Origin: Anaerolineales bacterium
Lineage (GTDB): Bacteria > Chloroflexota > Anaerolineae > Anaerolineales > Villigracilaceae
Direction of reading: 5' to 3'
Length of the DNA: 64,000 nt
Assembly: GCA_016934715.1 (NCBI GenBank)
Contig: JAFGSI010000053.1
Span: forward strand, 45,973-109,972
In this document: positions 18,817 to 27,870 of the stretch, in pieces
Numbering within the stretch: position 1 is the first letter of the stretch
How the letters are laid out: each line of letters starts with the position of its first letter
Notes under the pieces: model-generated
Seen by the model: the letters and a program-made list of their open reading frames with translations, nothing else
Database searches by the model: none
What the model was told of the DNA's origin: nothing
Made by a program: the position numbers and the translations under genes

Positions 18817-20361
18817 TCACTTTTTCGTGATCGGGATCATCCTGCCCGAGCCAAAAGCCTTCTCGCTGACCTTCAGGATCACCCCCATTTGCCAGCGCTT
18901 GTGCTCGGTGCGCTTCATGAGGGCATTGCTTTGATTGTTGAGGATCAATTTCTCGATCTGCGGTGCGAGATCATCATAATCGAATGGATCCACCTGGTCG
19001 GGACGAAGCTCTGCTGATGGTGGGCGTTCGAGAACGAAAGCCGGGATGACCTGTCCGTGTTCGGTGTTGATCCAGCGCGCCAGGGAATACACCTCGGGTT
19101 TTGTCAGATCTCCCAGCGGGGAAAGGGTGCCGGCCATATCGCCATACAGGGTGGAATATCCCAATGCCAGCTCGGATTTGTTGCCGGTATTCAGGAGCAT
19201 CCCGCCGTAGCGGTTGACAAAGCTCATTAATATGACCATCCGCAGGCGGGCCTGGATGTTTTCCGCCACGCCAGGGGCCTCTTCGCTCAGGAGGTCCTGC
19301 AAACTGCGTTCGGCCTCCTGGTGCAGGGTTTCCAGTTCCACACGTTCGAAGTGGATTCCAAGCCTTTGGGCCAGTTCTTGGGCGCTTGCCGTCGAGCGCG
19401 GGTCGGTGAAGCGCGAAGGGATGGCGATCCCGGTCACTTTCCGGGGCCCCAGCGCCTGGGCAGCGATGACTGCCACGACCGACGAATCAATCCCGCCCGA
19501 GAGGCCTACGACCACCTGTTCAACGCCGTTCTTCCGGGCAAAGTCGCGCACCCCCAGAACCAGTGCCTGAAAAACAGCCTGCTCCCCTTCGGGGGGGGGA
19601 GGTGCATCCGCGGGTTTCCCGAGGCTGAAATCCACCACCTGCACGTCCTCATCGAAAGCCGCCAGCATCGTGAGCAGTTCCCCGTCGGCGTTGATCGCCA
19701 GGCTGCGGCCGTCGAAGATGAGTTCATCGTTCGCGCCACACAGGCTGACCAACGCCAGCGGCATCTGGGTTCGCCGGGCGTGAACCAGGCGTTTCTCCAG
19801 CGTGCCCCGGCGGAAGGGCAGGGCGGAGAGGCAGACGAGGAGTTCCGCTCCCGCGGAGCGCAGGTCCGCAGGCGGGTGAAGGGGGTAGCCTTCATCCCAC
19901 AGGTCTTCGCAGATCAGCACGCCGATCTGCATGGCGCCGATCTTCAGCGCTGGGCTGAACGGGCCCGGCAGAAACCAGCGCGGTTCGTGGAAGACGTCGT
20001 ACGCTGGCAGGAGCCGCTTTACGGCCGCCAGACTTTTCCTGCCACCTGCCAGCTGGTAAGCCACGTTGAACAACCCCGGATGGCCGGGCAGGGTTTGTCC
20101 CGAGCGCATCAGCGACCCAACCAGTACGGGCGGGTTGTGCCGGGTCAGTTCTGCAAGCTCATCGGTCGCGGCGAGGACGGCATCGACGAAACGGGCATCG
20201 CACAACAGATCGCGGGGCGGATAACCCGGGATCGCCATTTCCGGCAAGACGACCAGGTCGGCGCCCCCGGCGGCCGCTTCTGCGGCCGCTTTCCGGCAGC
20301 GCTCGACATTGCCCTCCAGATCGCCAATTGTGGGATTGATTTGTGCCAGTCCGATTTTCAT
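18817..20361 (-). CDS. nadE: Glutamine-dependent NAD+ synthetase
   Basis: The 514-residue two-domain enzyme makes NAD from nicotinate adenine dinucleotide, using ammonia from glutamine. The N-terminal nitrilase-like glutaminase has its Glu-Lys-Cys triad at about E41 (VLPEM), K115 and C151 (LICEDLWDE). The C-terminal synthetase has the PP-loop SGGIDSS, then NTGNKSELALGYSTLYGDMA and the C-terminal KRTEHKRWQ. The ammonia is channelled between domains. Length is typical of the shorter, bacterial two-domain form. A coding remnant lies about 65 bp upstream on the same strand. Confidence 0.96.
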   Translation of the reverse strand: MKIGLAQINPTIGDLEGNVERCRKAAAEAAAGGADLVVLPEMAIPGYPPRDLLCDARFVDAVLAATDELAELTRHNPPVLVGSLMRSGQTLPGHPGLFNVAYQLAGGRKSLAAVKRLLPAYDVFHEPRWFLPGPFSPALKIGAMQIGVLICEDLWDEGYPLHPPADLRSAGAELLVCLSALPFRRGTLEKRLVHARRTQMPLALVSLCGANDELIFDGRSLAINADGELLTMLAAFDEDVQVVDFSLGKPADAPPPPEGEQAVFQALVLGVRDFARKNGVEQVVVGLSGGIDSSVVAVIAAQALGPRKVTGIAIPSRFTDPRSTASAQELAQRLGIHFERVELETLHQEAERSLQDLLSEEAPGVAENIQARLRMVILMSFVNRYGGMLLNTGNKSELALGYSTLYGDMAGTLSPLGDLTKPEVYSLARWINTEHGQVIPAFVLERPPSAELRPDQVDPFDYDDLAPQIEKLILNNQSNALMKRTEHKRWQMGVILKVSEKAFGSGRMIPITKK

Positions 20362-20427
20362 ATGCTCCCCGATCGAGGTCCAGGCCGGGTCAGGAAAATT
20401 CCTTGCGCGCGTCCTTTTCCGGGTGTC

Positions 20428-20580
20428 TCAGAATTCTGCTGCGATGGCCTGCAGCAGATTGAGGGCTTCGAGGAGCGTATCGCCTCTCAGGCAGATCGCG
20501 TCCCCGAACAGGAAGGTCCGGTAGCCGATCGACAGCAGGAAAGCCACATCCCCGATATTCGCGCTGGCCGGTACGGGCAG
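20428..20580 (-). pseudogene. C-terminal gene remnant upstream of nadE, unknown family
   Basis: On the minus strand an open frame with strongly coding-like codon use ends at TGA 20428-20430. It reads VPASANIGDVAFLLSIGY, then RTFLFGDAICLRGDTLLEAL, then NLLQAIAAEF. There is no start codon near, and the frame runs into non-coding-like sequence beyond about 20580. It looks like the last 50 residues of an enzyme whose front has been deleted. I do not recognise the family with confidence. Being just upstream of nadE, it may have been part of its operon. Confidence 0.4.
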
Positions 20581-20818
20581 GCAAATTATACAGGAGAACG
20601 GCGGGAGGAAAAGTGCTGATTCGATCCATGCCGGTGGAAGTCTTCCAACCGACGGCGCGCGGCGCTGCAGGGGTTGGGGCGGGCCGATCGAGATGCCCCT
20701 GCGGTTTTCTGTCCAATGGCCAGGCTGTCGCAGGGACTGGCCGGGCAGGCCTGGTCCGTCGATCTGCTCCCCATGCGGGCAGTTCTATTGTAGAATTGGG
20801 CTTGAAAAGGAGCCGGCC

Positions 20819-21475
20819 ATGTCTACTTCCGCACTCCCGACCTGTCCCAAATGCAAGCAGACCGACCAGGTGCAAAAGGTGAGCGCCCTGTATGGCTTGA
20901 ACACCAAGGAATGGATCGAGACGCGTACGGTTACGGATCATGATGGACAGATCCGCTCTACGGACGAGAAACATCAGGCCCACACGCTCCTTGGGCAGAA
21001 ACTCAAACCGCCCGAGAAACCCGGCCTCCCGGTACACCCGGGAATCTGGTATGGGCTCGGCCTGGGGGTCGTGCTCATCCTGCTCTCGTTCTTTTGCCCG
21101 TTCCTGCTGGTGCCGATCTTGATCGCGGCCGGGATCTTTGTTGCACCTTCGCTGGAGATTCCGGCGATCGCCGGTCAGCCCGCCTGGGTGGTCATTGCCG
21201 GCCTCGGACTCTGCCTGGGACTGCTTGGGCTGGCGGCCCTGGTATCGGGCGGGGTCGTGGTCAAGCGGCGCTTTGACCGTTCCCAGGCCGGTTATCAGGA
21301 GAAGAAGGTCCAGTACGAGCGGCAGGACCTGCCGCGCTGGGAGAGCGCCATGCGGCGCTGGAACGAACTGTACTTCTGCCTGCGTGATGAGACGGTCTTC
21401 GTTCTGGGGGAGGAGAAGCTCATCCGCATAGACGATATGCAGAAATACCTGATCGATCCTTCTTACCGGAGTTGA
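20819..21475 (+). CDS. Zinc-ribbon membrane protein, unknown
   Basis: The 218-residue protein begins with a half zinc ribbon (CPKCKQTD), has a soluble stretch, two predicted membrane helices (about residues 73-105 and 119-148), and a charged cytoplasmic C-terminal domain containing RWNELYFCLRDETVFVLGEE. The ATG at 20819 has an AAAGGAG ribosome site eight bases upstream. The C-terminal pattern, in which a paired cysteine and a described value appear to be checked at the end, resembles other bacterial zinc-ribbon proteins of unknown role. It stands alone between convergent neighbours. Confidence 0.75.
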   Translation: MSTSALPTCPKCKQTDQVQKVSALYGLNTKEWIETRTVTDHDGQIRSTDEKHQAHTLLGQKLKPPEKPGLPVHPGIWYGLGLGVVLILLSFFCPFLLVPILIAAGIFVAPSLEIPAIAGQPAWVVIAGLGLCLGLLGLAALVSGGVVVKRRFDRSQAGYQEKKVQYERQDLPRWESAMRRWNELYFCLRDETVFVLGEEKLIRIDDMQKYLIDPSYRS

Positions 21476-21640
21476 GCGCAGCGCCTTCTGTGAAAAACAG
21501 GGTGGATGGCCAGGGGCTCGGTCGCATTGCTGGGAACGGGTCCAGAGGCGGTGCGGCTGGGCGCCGGAAGAACGAGGATCCTGTCGGCGTAGATCCGGTT
21601 GGTCCAGTTCGTCCGCGAGTACCAGGGCAGCACGCAGGTT

Positions 21641-21680
21641 AAAATTTCCAGGTCGGCCTTATGGCCGACCTGGATTTCTT
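21641..21680. terminator. Hairpin terminator between convergent genes
   Basis: CCAGGTCGGCC (21648-21658) and GGCCGACCTGG (21663-21673) form a perfect 11-bp stem with loop TTAT, flanked by AAAATTT and ATTTCTT. It can act on both strands. Confidence 0.75.
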
Positions 21681-21706
21681 CGATCTTCCGTGAAGAGCGC
21701 AGGAGA

Positions 21707-22573
21707 TCAGGATGGCTCCTTGAGGGTGCCAAACAGCAACAGGGTGAAGATCAGCGCGGCAGCGGCGATGGTCGAGAACAGCACGCTCTCTGCCGGGCTG
21801 ACGGCCACTCCGGCCATGACCTGGGCGATGATCATGGCCACCAGGGCAGCCCCCATGCTCAGGCCTTTGAGGATCAGCACCGCGGCCAGGGTGTATCCCC
21901 ATGGACGTTTTCGCCATAGCAGTACGGCGGCCAGGGCCGAGGTGGGTACGATGATGGCCAGGTCGAGGGCCTGGATGACCAGGGTGGTGTACGATTCCAG
22001 CCCGAGGGGCGGGGTGCCAGCGAATAGCGCTGGGACGATCCGCCCCAGCCAGGCCAGGGACAGGAAGCCGGCCAGGAGCATCAGAAAGATCGCGATCCCG
22101 CGGCGGGGGAATCTCTGCCCGATGTGCCGGGCCACGTACTCGGGGTCCAGTCCCTTCATCGCCAGGAGGAAAGCGAACAGGGTCAGCGAGAACAGGGTCA
22201 CGTACAGCAAGAACAGGGGATTGTAGGCCGACAGGAAGGCGTACGTTGTGTAGGTATAGAGCAGATAACCGAGTGTGCCGGTCAGCAGCAGCTGCCCGCG
22301 CAGGGAACCTTTGCCTGCCAGGACGATCCCGGCGACCAGCAGCGGTACGCCGAGGATCAGGGTGGCCGCGTCCTGGGCGATGGCCTGGGAGGCAAAGGAG
22401 AGCGAGTCGTAGCGGTACAGGCCGCGGCCGTAGATCTCGATCTCCTCGCCGCGCAGGGATGTGAAAGGATACGAATCGCCCTTGCCCTGCCAGAGGAGGC
22501 CTGCTCCGGCGGCCAGGGCAGTCAGTGCGGCGGTGAGAATGGCAAGGTGCACAACGGTCTTGTTGGTCTTCAT
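21707..22573 (-). CDS. Polytopic membrane protein, unknown
   Basis: The 288-residue protein has about eight predicted membrane helices and a short extracytoplasmic loop after helix one (GKGDSYPFTSLRGEEIEIYG). Its ATG overlaps the stop of the upstream TetR gene (ATGA), so they form a two-gene operon. The TetR protein is therefore the likely regulator of this gene and of itself. No transporter or enzyme motif is recognised. Confidence 0.75.
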   Translation of the reverse strand: MKTNKTVVHLAILTAALTALAAGAGLLWQGKGDSYPFTSLRGEEIEIYGRGLYRYDSLSFASQAIAQDAATLILGVPLLVAGIVLAGKGSLRGQLLLTGTLGYLLYTYTTYAFLSAYNPLFLLYVTLFSLTLFAFLLAMKGLDPEYVARHIGQRFPRRGIAIFLMLLAGFLSLAWLGRIVPALFAGTPPLGLESYTTLVIQALDLAIIVPTSALAAVLLWRKRPWGYTLAAVLILKGLSMGAALVAMIIAQVMAGVAVSPAESVLFSTIAAAALIFTLLLFGTLKEPS

Positions 22574-23211
22574 GGTCTCTTTCCTTTGCTTTGAAATGAG
22601 GCTGGGGTTTCCTTGATAAATGCAGCCATGACCATCTGGATGGCTTCGAGGCTGGTTGTCTCGAACGCATCCTGGCAGTTGTTCATCATCGTCACCTTAA
22701 GGGTTGAAATGGCGTGCACGCTGAACCAGAAGAACAGGGCCAGGTGGAGCGGAGTGTATCCCTGCGGGATGCGGATCGCCCCGGAAGCCACGGCCTCTTC
22801 GGTGAACTGGATCAAGGGCATGAAATTCGGGTCCTGCAGGAACTCTTCGAAATTGCCGGGAATATTGTCCGAAGGGCTCATGACCAGAAGGTAGTACTGG
22901 GGATAGCGGGTGGCGAAGTCGATGTAATTGCGCGCCATGCGCAGCAGCACTTCCTGCAACGGCAGGCCGGGCGGGAGGCCGGGCTCGCTCTCGTGCATCA
23001 GGGCCCAGGCCTCCTGGCGTAAATTCTCGAGGATCTCTTCTTTGCCGCTAAAGTACTTGTAGAGCGCAGCGGGTGAGTAATCGACTTTCTCGGCCAGGTT
23101 GCGCATCGAGATCGCCTGTAGGCCCTCCTCAAGCAGGATGGCGCGAGCGGCAGCGAGGATCTGCTGGCGGTTCTTTTCGTAGCGGCGTTTACCGGGTGCG
23201 GGGGTCTGCAT
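22570..23211 (-). CDS. TetR/AcrR-family transcriptional regulator
   Basis: The 213-residue protein has an N-terminal TetR helix-turn-helix (about residues 14-60: RQQILAAARAILLEEGLQAI, then AEKVDYSPAALYKYFSGKEE) and a helical ligand-binding domain. I chose the ATG at 23211 because it gives the usual short basic lead; an upstream in-frame ATG at 23271 would begin inside the promoter. It is co-transcribed and overlaps by 4 bp with the membrane protein gene. Short dyads at the -10 (AACAGTGTT) and just after it (AACGTT) suggest autorepression. Confidence 0.88.
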   Translation of the reverse strand: MQTPAPGKRRYEKNRQQILAAARAILLEEGLQAISMRNLAEKVDYSPAALYKYFSGKEEILENLRQEAWALMHESEPGLPPGLPLQEVLLRMARNYIDFATRYPQYYLLVMSPSDNIPGNFEEFLQDPNFMPLIQFTEEAVASGAIRIPQGYTPLHLALFFWFSVHAISTLKVTMMNNCQDAFETTSLEAIQMVMAAFIKETPASFQSKGKRP

Positions 23212-23242
23212 GGTTCTTCTGTAGAGTGAACAACGTTTACTA

Positions 23243-23271
23243 ATATAACACTGTTTATGAAAGGTTGTCAA
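23243..23271 (-). promoter_or_regulatory. Promoter of the TetR-membrane protein operon
   Basis: On the minus strand TTGACA (23271-23266) and TTATAT (23248-23243) are spaced by 17 bp. AACA-G-TGTT overlaps the -10 and AAACGTTGTT follows it, which are plausible operator halves for the TetR protein. Confidence 0.75.
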
Positions 23272-23356
23272 GGAAAAACGGACGCTCGCGGGCGGTTCGA
23301 AGATCAGGTAGACTGCAAGCGTGAATCAGCGAAGACCGAGGTCTGGAGAGTTTCGC

Positions 23357-23815
23357 ATGCGTGAGGAGGGTCTCCGTGAGAAAACAAGCCGACCAGCTCC
23401 AGCCTCTCGCCGTTCGTTCATGAAATTGGCGTCTGTCGCTGTAGGTGCCGGCGCCCATAGCGGCTGCAGCGCCATCCATGGGCCGGATTCGGGATCAACC
23501 GGCCGCAGTCTGGCCGGTGTACGGCAGCCGGCGCGCACCGGGCCCGGGAGATCAGCCTTTCTGGGACGCCAGCCAGAGGAGCGGATCGCTATGCCGCAAG
23601 GGAAAACAGCCTGGTCCCGTTCCTGCCCGACGATCTTCGGGCGCTGACCGTTCCGGATCAGCCCAACGTGGCAGAGGCGCCGGTCCAATTGATCGACGTC
23701 TCCGATTGTGGTCCAGGCTGTCGGCTTCCCAAAGGAAACCCGACGCTTTTCGAAGACCGGTCTCACCGGAGCCAGCAAAAAACGAGATCGGCAGGCGGGG
23801 ATTGAATTCCGCCCG
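23357..23815 (+). pseudogene. Decayed Tat-exported protein gene
   Basis: An open frame from about 23357 carries a twin-arginine motif with a hydrophobic stretch (SRRSFMKLASVAVGAG), a classic Tat signal peptide. The frame then loses coding character. About 150 bp later a different frame reads SLVPFLPDDLRALTVPDQPN followed by VAEAPVQLIDVSDCGPGC, which again looks coding. I read this as one exported-protein gene broken by frameshifts and deletion. The enzyme type cannot be told. Confidence 0.4.
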
Positions 23816-23827
23816 CTGATCTCGTTT
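23776..23827. terminator. Terminator hairpin
   Basis: AAACGAGATC (23780-23789) and GATCTCGTTT (23818-23827) pair, with an inner GGCGG/CCGCC helix. It lies between the decayed Tat gene and the convergent ABC permease gene. Confidence 0.75.
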
Positions 23828-23966
23828 GACCGACCGTGCGACAATGCCCAGGCCGGGCTCTTGGGTGCTTGTTTTTCGTCGCTCCCGTTCAGACTTGCAC
23901 GCAAAAAGCAGGTCGTTCCGGGCCCGAAGGATGCTCGCTCGCCGGCGGGTTCGAGGTTGCCGTGCT

Positions 23967-25166
23967 TCACGCACTTGCCCGGCGGAAGCGCCAGGCGGCC
24001 AGCAGGAAGAACAGCACGGCATATCCGGCCAGTGCCAGGGATGGCAGCAGCACTGACTCGAGCCCCAGCCCGCGGGCCAGGATGTTCTGGAAGCCGTCCA
24101 ATGACCAGGCGACCGGCGAGACATGGCCGATGGCGCTGAAGGTCGGGCCGGTGATCTCGAGCGGCACCCAGGCTCCGCCTAGCGAAGACAGGATGAACAT
24201 CGGCAGCAGTGAGAACATGATTGCCTGTTCCTCGGTCCTGGCCAGCACGCCGATCAGCAGGCCCAGACCACCGATGCACAGCGCCGTGGTCAGCATCACC
24301 AACAGGGTCGCGCCGGCCTGGTTCAGGTAGTCCAGTTTCAGGGCCAGCTGGCCGAAGACGATCAGCAGGATGAATTGTCCTAGCAGCAGGATCACGATTG
24401 CCAGGTAGTGGCCGAGCAGGATCTGCAGGCGCGAGGTGGCGGTGGTCAGAATGCGTTGCAGGCAGCGGTTCTTGCGCTCGCTGACCATCACCTGGGCGGC
24501 CGTTATCAGGCCGGCGATGGCGAACTGCAGCATCATGCCGGGGGCAGTATGGGTGAAGGAATTTCCCTGGCTGCCGGACCCGGTCTCGGCAGGCACGCTG
24601 GTCGTATCATTCACCCGGATCGGTGGATTCTCCCAGGCCGCCAGGGCCTCACCCAGTGCCGGTTCGAAGGCCGAATCTTCCCCGGAGACCGCCACCACGA
24701 TCCGGGCGGTCAGGATGGCGTTGTTCATCCGGTTGGCGGCTGCCTGGAGATCGCCTTCGATGGTCATACCGGAAATGGCAGACGGATCGACGAAGACAGT
24801 CAGCGGGACCGGATCGCCCGCCACTGCTGCCTGGCTGGAGCCTGCCGGGATGACGATCGCCGCCGCCAGGTCCCCGTCGGCGACCTGCTGTTCGAGGCCT
24901 TCGGGAGTCGCTTCCGGATCCACGACCAGCCGGAAGACGGTCGAGGCCTCCAGCTGACCGGTAAGTTCCAGGCTGAGGAGCTCACCATCCAGGTTGAGAA
25001 AGCCGACTGGCAGGCGCGGGTCTTCTGGCCCGCTGCCGCCTCCGCTGAAGGCGAACCCGAACAGAACGGTGAAGGCGATCGGCATGATCAGCAGGAACAG
25101 GAAGGTCATCCGGTTGCGGGTCAATTCGATCAGGTCTTTGAAGGTGATATCGAGAATGCGTTTCAT
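23967..25166 (-). CDS. ABC-2 type exporter permease
   Basis: The 399-residue protein has the ABC-2 permease layout: one N-terminal helix (FLFLLIMPIAFTVLFGFAFS), a large extracytoplasmic domain of about 180 residues, then five C-terminal helices. SERKNRCLQRILTTATS is the usual conserved coupling segment. It is the last of four genes in an operon with a second permease and one ATPase, which would together form an asymmetric exporter of the drug or lipopeptide-resistance kind. Substrate is unknown. Confidence 0.88.
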   Translation of the reverse strand: MKRILDITFKDLIELTRNRMTFLFLLIMPIAFTVLFGFAFSGGGSGPEDPRLPVGFLNLDGELLSLELTGQLEASTVFRLVVDPEATPEGLEQQVADGDLAAAIVIPAGSSQAAVAGDPVPLTVFVDPSAISGMTIEGDLQAAANRMNNAILTARIVVAVSGEDSAFEPALGEALAAWENPPIRVNDTTSVPAETGSGSQGNSFTHTAPGMMLQFAIAGLITAAQVMVSERKNRCLQRILTTATSRLQILLGHYLAIVILLLGQFILLIVFGQLALKLDYLNQAGATLLVMLTTALCIGGLGLLIGVLARTEEQAIMFSLLPMFILSSLGGAWVPLEITGPTFSAIGHVSPVAWSLDGFQNILARGLGLESVLLPSLALAGYAVLFFLLAAWRFRRASA

Positions 25167-25229
25167 GATTCGCTAATCCTTAATGTCCAATGCGTGAACG
25201 ATCCGGTTCGGGTCATTCGTCGAATTCGA

Positions 25230-26519
25230 CTAGACGTACCTTCTTCCGAAACGCCAGATGCCGATGGTGAAGAAGAGTGCCGTCCAGGCCAGGCTGACTG
25301 CACCGCTCAGGGCGATCTGTCCCAGCGAGGCGTTCGCGATCGAGTCCAGGAGCATGCGACCGATCCAGCCCTGGGGCATGCTCAGCGAAATAGAATCGAT
25401 CATCGGGTTGGAGCCGCCGGCGAAGCCGACGAAGATCGGCAGCAGCCCGATCCAGGTGGTTACCGTCAGCACGCCGCCGAAGAGCACGCCGCCCTGCCGG
25501 GTGCTCTTGAGCAATGAGTTTAGGAAGATGCCGAAGGCAGAGGCGTTCAGGATGACGCAAACGATCGTCATGGCGATGGCCTCCGGGCTGCCCCAGTCGA
25601 CCCTGAAGATCAACCGGGCGGCGATCAGAAGGACAATGACCTGTACCGTGACGGTCAACAGGACACCCAGGAACTTGCCGATCAGGATCGAGGCCGGCGG
25701 GGTGGGGGTGGTGAACAGGCGCGGCAGGGTCAGCTGTTCGTCTTCTTGCAGAATGCCCTGTCCGGTAGCCACGCCGGTGTAATAGGCATAAAAGAGCAGC
25801 ATGGCACCCATGACCATCCCGACAATGACCAGGACCGGGCTGCGGGCTGGTCCGTCCTGGACCGGGGTGCGGACATCCAGCCGGGCGGCGGATGGGCCGT
25901 CCTGCTGCTGGGCGGCCATATAGGCCTCGATGACCTGGCCGATGACGGCCGGGTCGTTTGCCTCGAGCCGGGCCAGGGACACCGTGACCGCGATCCGGGC
26001 GCCCGACAGGCCGTCCATGAACTGGTTGAGGATCGATTTGACCACACCCGGGCCGATCGTCAGGGTCGGGTCCTGGTAGAACTCGAGGACGGCCTGGCCG
26101 TCGAATGCGGCATACTGGGCCGAGAAGTCGGCCGGGATGATGATGGCGACCCCGGCCTCCTGGTTGTCGACCAGGCTGCGGGCCGTGGCCGGCTCTGTTT
26201 CCAGGCGGACCGCGATCAGGTCGCCGAAATCCGGGCTCTGCAGCACCCTGACGACCAGGGCACCCAGCGAGTCGGTCTCCATCCCGCCCGGGAGGTTGGT
26301 CATGGCCTGTTCGAACCCGGCTCCCCCCTCATCGAGGTTGACGACCACGACCTGTGTCACCGGCAGCTCAAAGCCCTGCTCCTCGTCTGCCAAATTGCCG
26401 AACATCACCAGGAACAGGAGCGGGACGAGCAGCGGGATGGCGAACATGAAGATCAGGGCGAAGGCGCTGCGGAAGGAACGGGTCAGGTCTTTGAGGGCAA
26501 CAGCGAAGATCTTGTTCAT
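25230..26519 (-). CDS. ABC-2 type exporter permease (second subunit)
   Basis: The 429-residue protein has the same layout as its neighbour: one N-terminal helix (FALIFMFAIPLLVPLLFLV), a long outer domain, and a C-terminal bundle beginning after MGAMLLFYAYYTG, with the EDEQLTLPRLFTTPTPP coupling segment. It starts 10 bp after the ATPase gene. The two permeases differ enough to be paralogues making a heterodimer. Confidence 0.88.
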   Translation of the reverse strand: MNKIFAVALKDLTRSFRSAFALIFMFAIPLLVPLLFLVMFGNLADEEQGFELPVTQVVVVNLDEGGAGFEQAMTNLPGGMETDSLGALVVRVLQSPDFGDLIAVRLETEPATARSLVDNQEAGVAIIIPADFSAQYAAFDGQAVLEFYQDPTLTIGPGVVKSILNQFMDGLSGARIAVTVSLARLEANDPAVIGQVIEAYMAAQQQDGPSAARLDVRTPVQDGPARSPVLVIVGMVMGAMLLFYAYYTGVATGQGILQEDEQLTLPRLFTTPTPPASILIGKFLGVLLTVTVQVIVLLIAARLIFRVDWGSPEAIAMTIVCVILNASAFGIFLNSLLKSTRQGGVLFGGVLTVTTWIGLLPIFVGFAGGSNPMIDSISLSMPQGWIGRMLLDSIANASLGQIALSGAVSLAWTALFFTIGIWRFGRRYV

Positions 26520-26528
26520 TGGCGCCTC

Positions 26529-27464
26529 CTAGTCGCGCAGGGCGCGGCCGGTCAGGTGCAGGAAGACGACCTCCAGGTCGGGTTCCTGAATGTCTACCGA
26601 GGTGATCCGCACGTCACTGGCAGCGGCAGCCTCGAAGAGCCGCGGCAGGACCTGGTTGCTGTCGTCGACCAGCAGGGTCAGGTTTCCGTCCTCGGCATCC
26701 ACCTGCTGGACGCCCCGGGTCCTCTTCCAGGCCTCGATCAGGCGCGCCGATTCGGCGTTGAGGCTCAGGGTGATGCGGTCGGCCTCGCCGACGATCCGGA
26801 CCAGCTCGTTATGGGTTCCGGCGGCGATCAACTTGCCGTGGTCCATGATGGCGATATGGTCAGAGAGTTCCTGGGCCTCTTCCATGTAGTGAGTGGTGTA
26901 GAGCACCGTGGTGCCCTCGCTCTTGAGCGCCAGGACCGAGTCGAGGATCGAGCGGCGGGACTGCGGGTCGATGCCCACGGTCGGCTCATCCATATAGATG
27001 ATCTTGGGCTTGTGCAGCAGAGCCACGCCGATGTTGACCCGGCGCTTCATCCCGCCCGAATACTTCTTGATCCGATCCCGGGCCCGATCGGTCAGCCCGA
27101 TGATCTCCAGGACCTCGTTGACGCGGGCCTTGAGGGCCGCGCCGCGCAGGCCGTACATCTTGCCCCAGAAGGTCAGGTTCTCGGACGCCGACAGGTCGTC
27201 ATAGAGGGCGATTTCCTGCGGGACCACACCCAGAACCGACTTGACCCCCATCGGGTCCTTGCGCAGCGAGTGGCCCAGGATGAGGGCGTCACCGTCGTCG
27301 GGGCGCAGCAGGCAGGAGAGCATCGAGATGGTGGTGGTCTTACCGGCGCCGTTCGGGCCGAGCAGGCTGAAGATCTCGCCCTGTTCGACCGTGAAGTTCA
27401 CCCCGATGACTGCCCTGGTCTCGCCAAAGGCCTTGTGCAGATTGGTTACTTCGATGGCTTTCAT
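26529..27464 (-). CDS. ABC exporter ATP-binding subunit
   Basis: The 311-residue protein has Walker A LLGPNGAGKTTT at about residue 38, Q-loop VVPQE, signature YSGGMKRRVNIG, Walker B IIYMDEPTVGID and the H-loop TTHYMEEAQ. The C-terminal 80 residues form the extra domain typical of drug-export ABC-2 ATPases (DrrA/CcmA-like). It powers the two permeases downstream. A 59-residue membrane protein gene precedes it in the operon. Confidence 0.93.
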   Translation of the reverse strand: MKAIEVTNLHKAFGETRAVIGVNFTVEQGEIFSLLGPNGAGKTTTISMLSCLLRPDDGDALILGHSLRKDPMGVKSVLGVVPQEIALYDDLSASENLTFWGKMYGLRGAALKARVNEVLEIIGLTDRARDRIKKYSGGMKRRVNIGVALLHKPKIIYMDEPTVGIDPQSRRSILDSVLALKSEGTTVLYTTHYMEEAQELSDHIAIMDHGKLIAAGTHNELVRIVGEADRITLSLNAESARLIEAWKRTRGVQQVDAEDGNLTLLVDDSNQVLPRLFEAAAASDVRITSVDIQEPDLEVVFLHLTGRALRD

Positions 27465-27542
27465 TCTAACCCTTCTCCTTTCAGAAGCTGATCGAGGGTT
27501 CCGGGAAGCACTTTTGTGTTTCCCGGGTGCCCTTTGAGGTCT

Positions 27543-27722
27543 CTATTCCTTATCGAGTGCTGTGATGGCCAGCCCGAACAACCCGATCCCGAGCATCAGG
27601 ATCTGACCCTGGGGCTCCGTCACGTCCAGGATGCTGGTCACGACGACGGCCACTGCCATCGCCAGGGCAAGGCCCTTGAAGACGATCGCGATGATCTGGC
27701 TGGCATTCTTCTTGGTTTGCAT
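27543..27722 (-). CDS. 59-residue membrane protein at the head of the ABC operon
   Basis: An ATG at 27722, with AAGGAGAG seven bases upstream, opens a 59-codon frame ending at TAG 27543-27545. The product starts MQTKKNASQIIAIVFKGLAL and has two hydrophobic stretches (AMAVAVVVTSIL and ILMLGIGLFGLAI) split by DVTEPQGQ, so it probably forms a helical hairpin in the membrane. It lies 78 bp before the ATPase gene on the same strand. Codon use is like that of its neighbours. Function unknown; an accessory or signalling peptide for the exporter or the divergent kinases is a guess. Confidence 0.6.
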   Translation of the reverse strand: MQTKKNASQIIAIVFKGLALAMAVAVVVTSILDVTEPQGQILMLGIGLFGLAITALDKE

Positions 27723-27802
27723 GTGCTCTCTCCTTGTCAGATGTCGTTCGTAGTATACGCCTTCCCGGACCGCCTGCCATCGGCCCCAGGGGTGGAATTG
27801 TC

Positions 27803-27818
27803 CTGTCCGTTCGGACAG
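27803..27818. promoter_or_regulatory. Operator-like dyad between the ABC and kinase operons
   Basis: CTGTCCG-TT-CGGACAG is a perfect 7-bp dyad, with TGTCC repeats on both sides. It sits in the 150-bp divergent region between the ABC exporter operon and the kinase/regulator operon, where a NarL-type response regulator would be expected to bind. Confidence 0.55.
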
Positions 27819-27870
27819 TGTCCATCAGGCCAATGGCAATCTGTCGGCTTTGGACTACAATAAGGGTGCC

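Noticed and set aside
25746..27491. 581-codon plus-strand frame over the ABC exporter genes
   Set aside because: The minus-strand genes have Walker, signature and permease features; this frame shows none.
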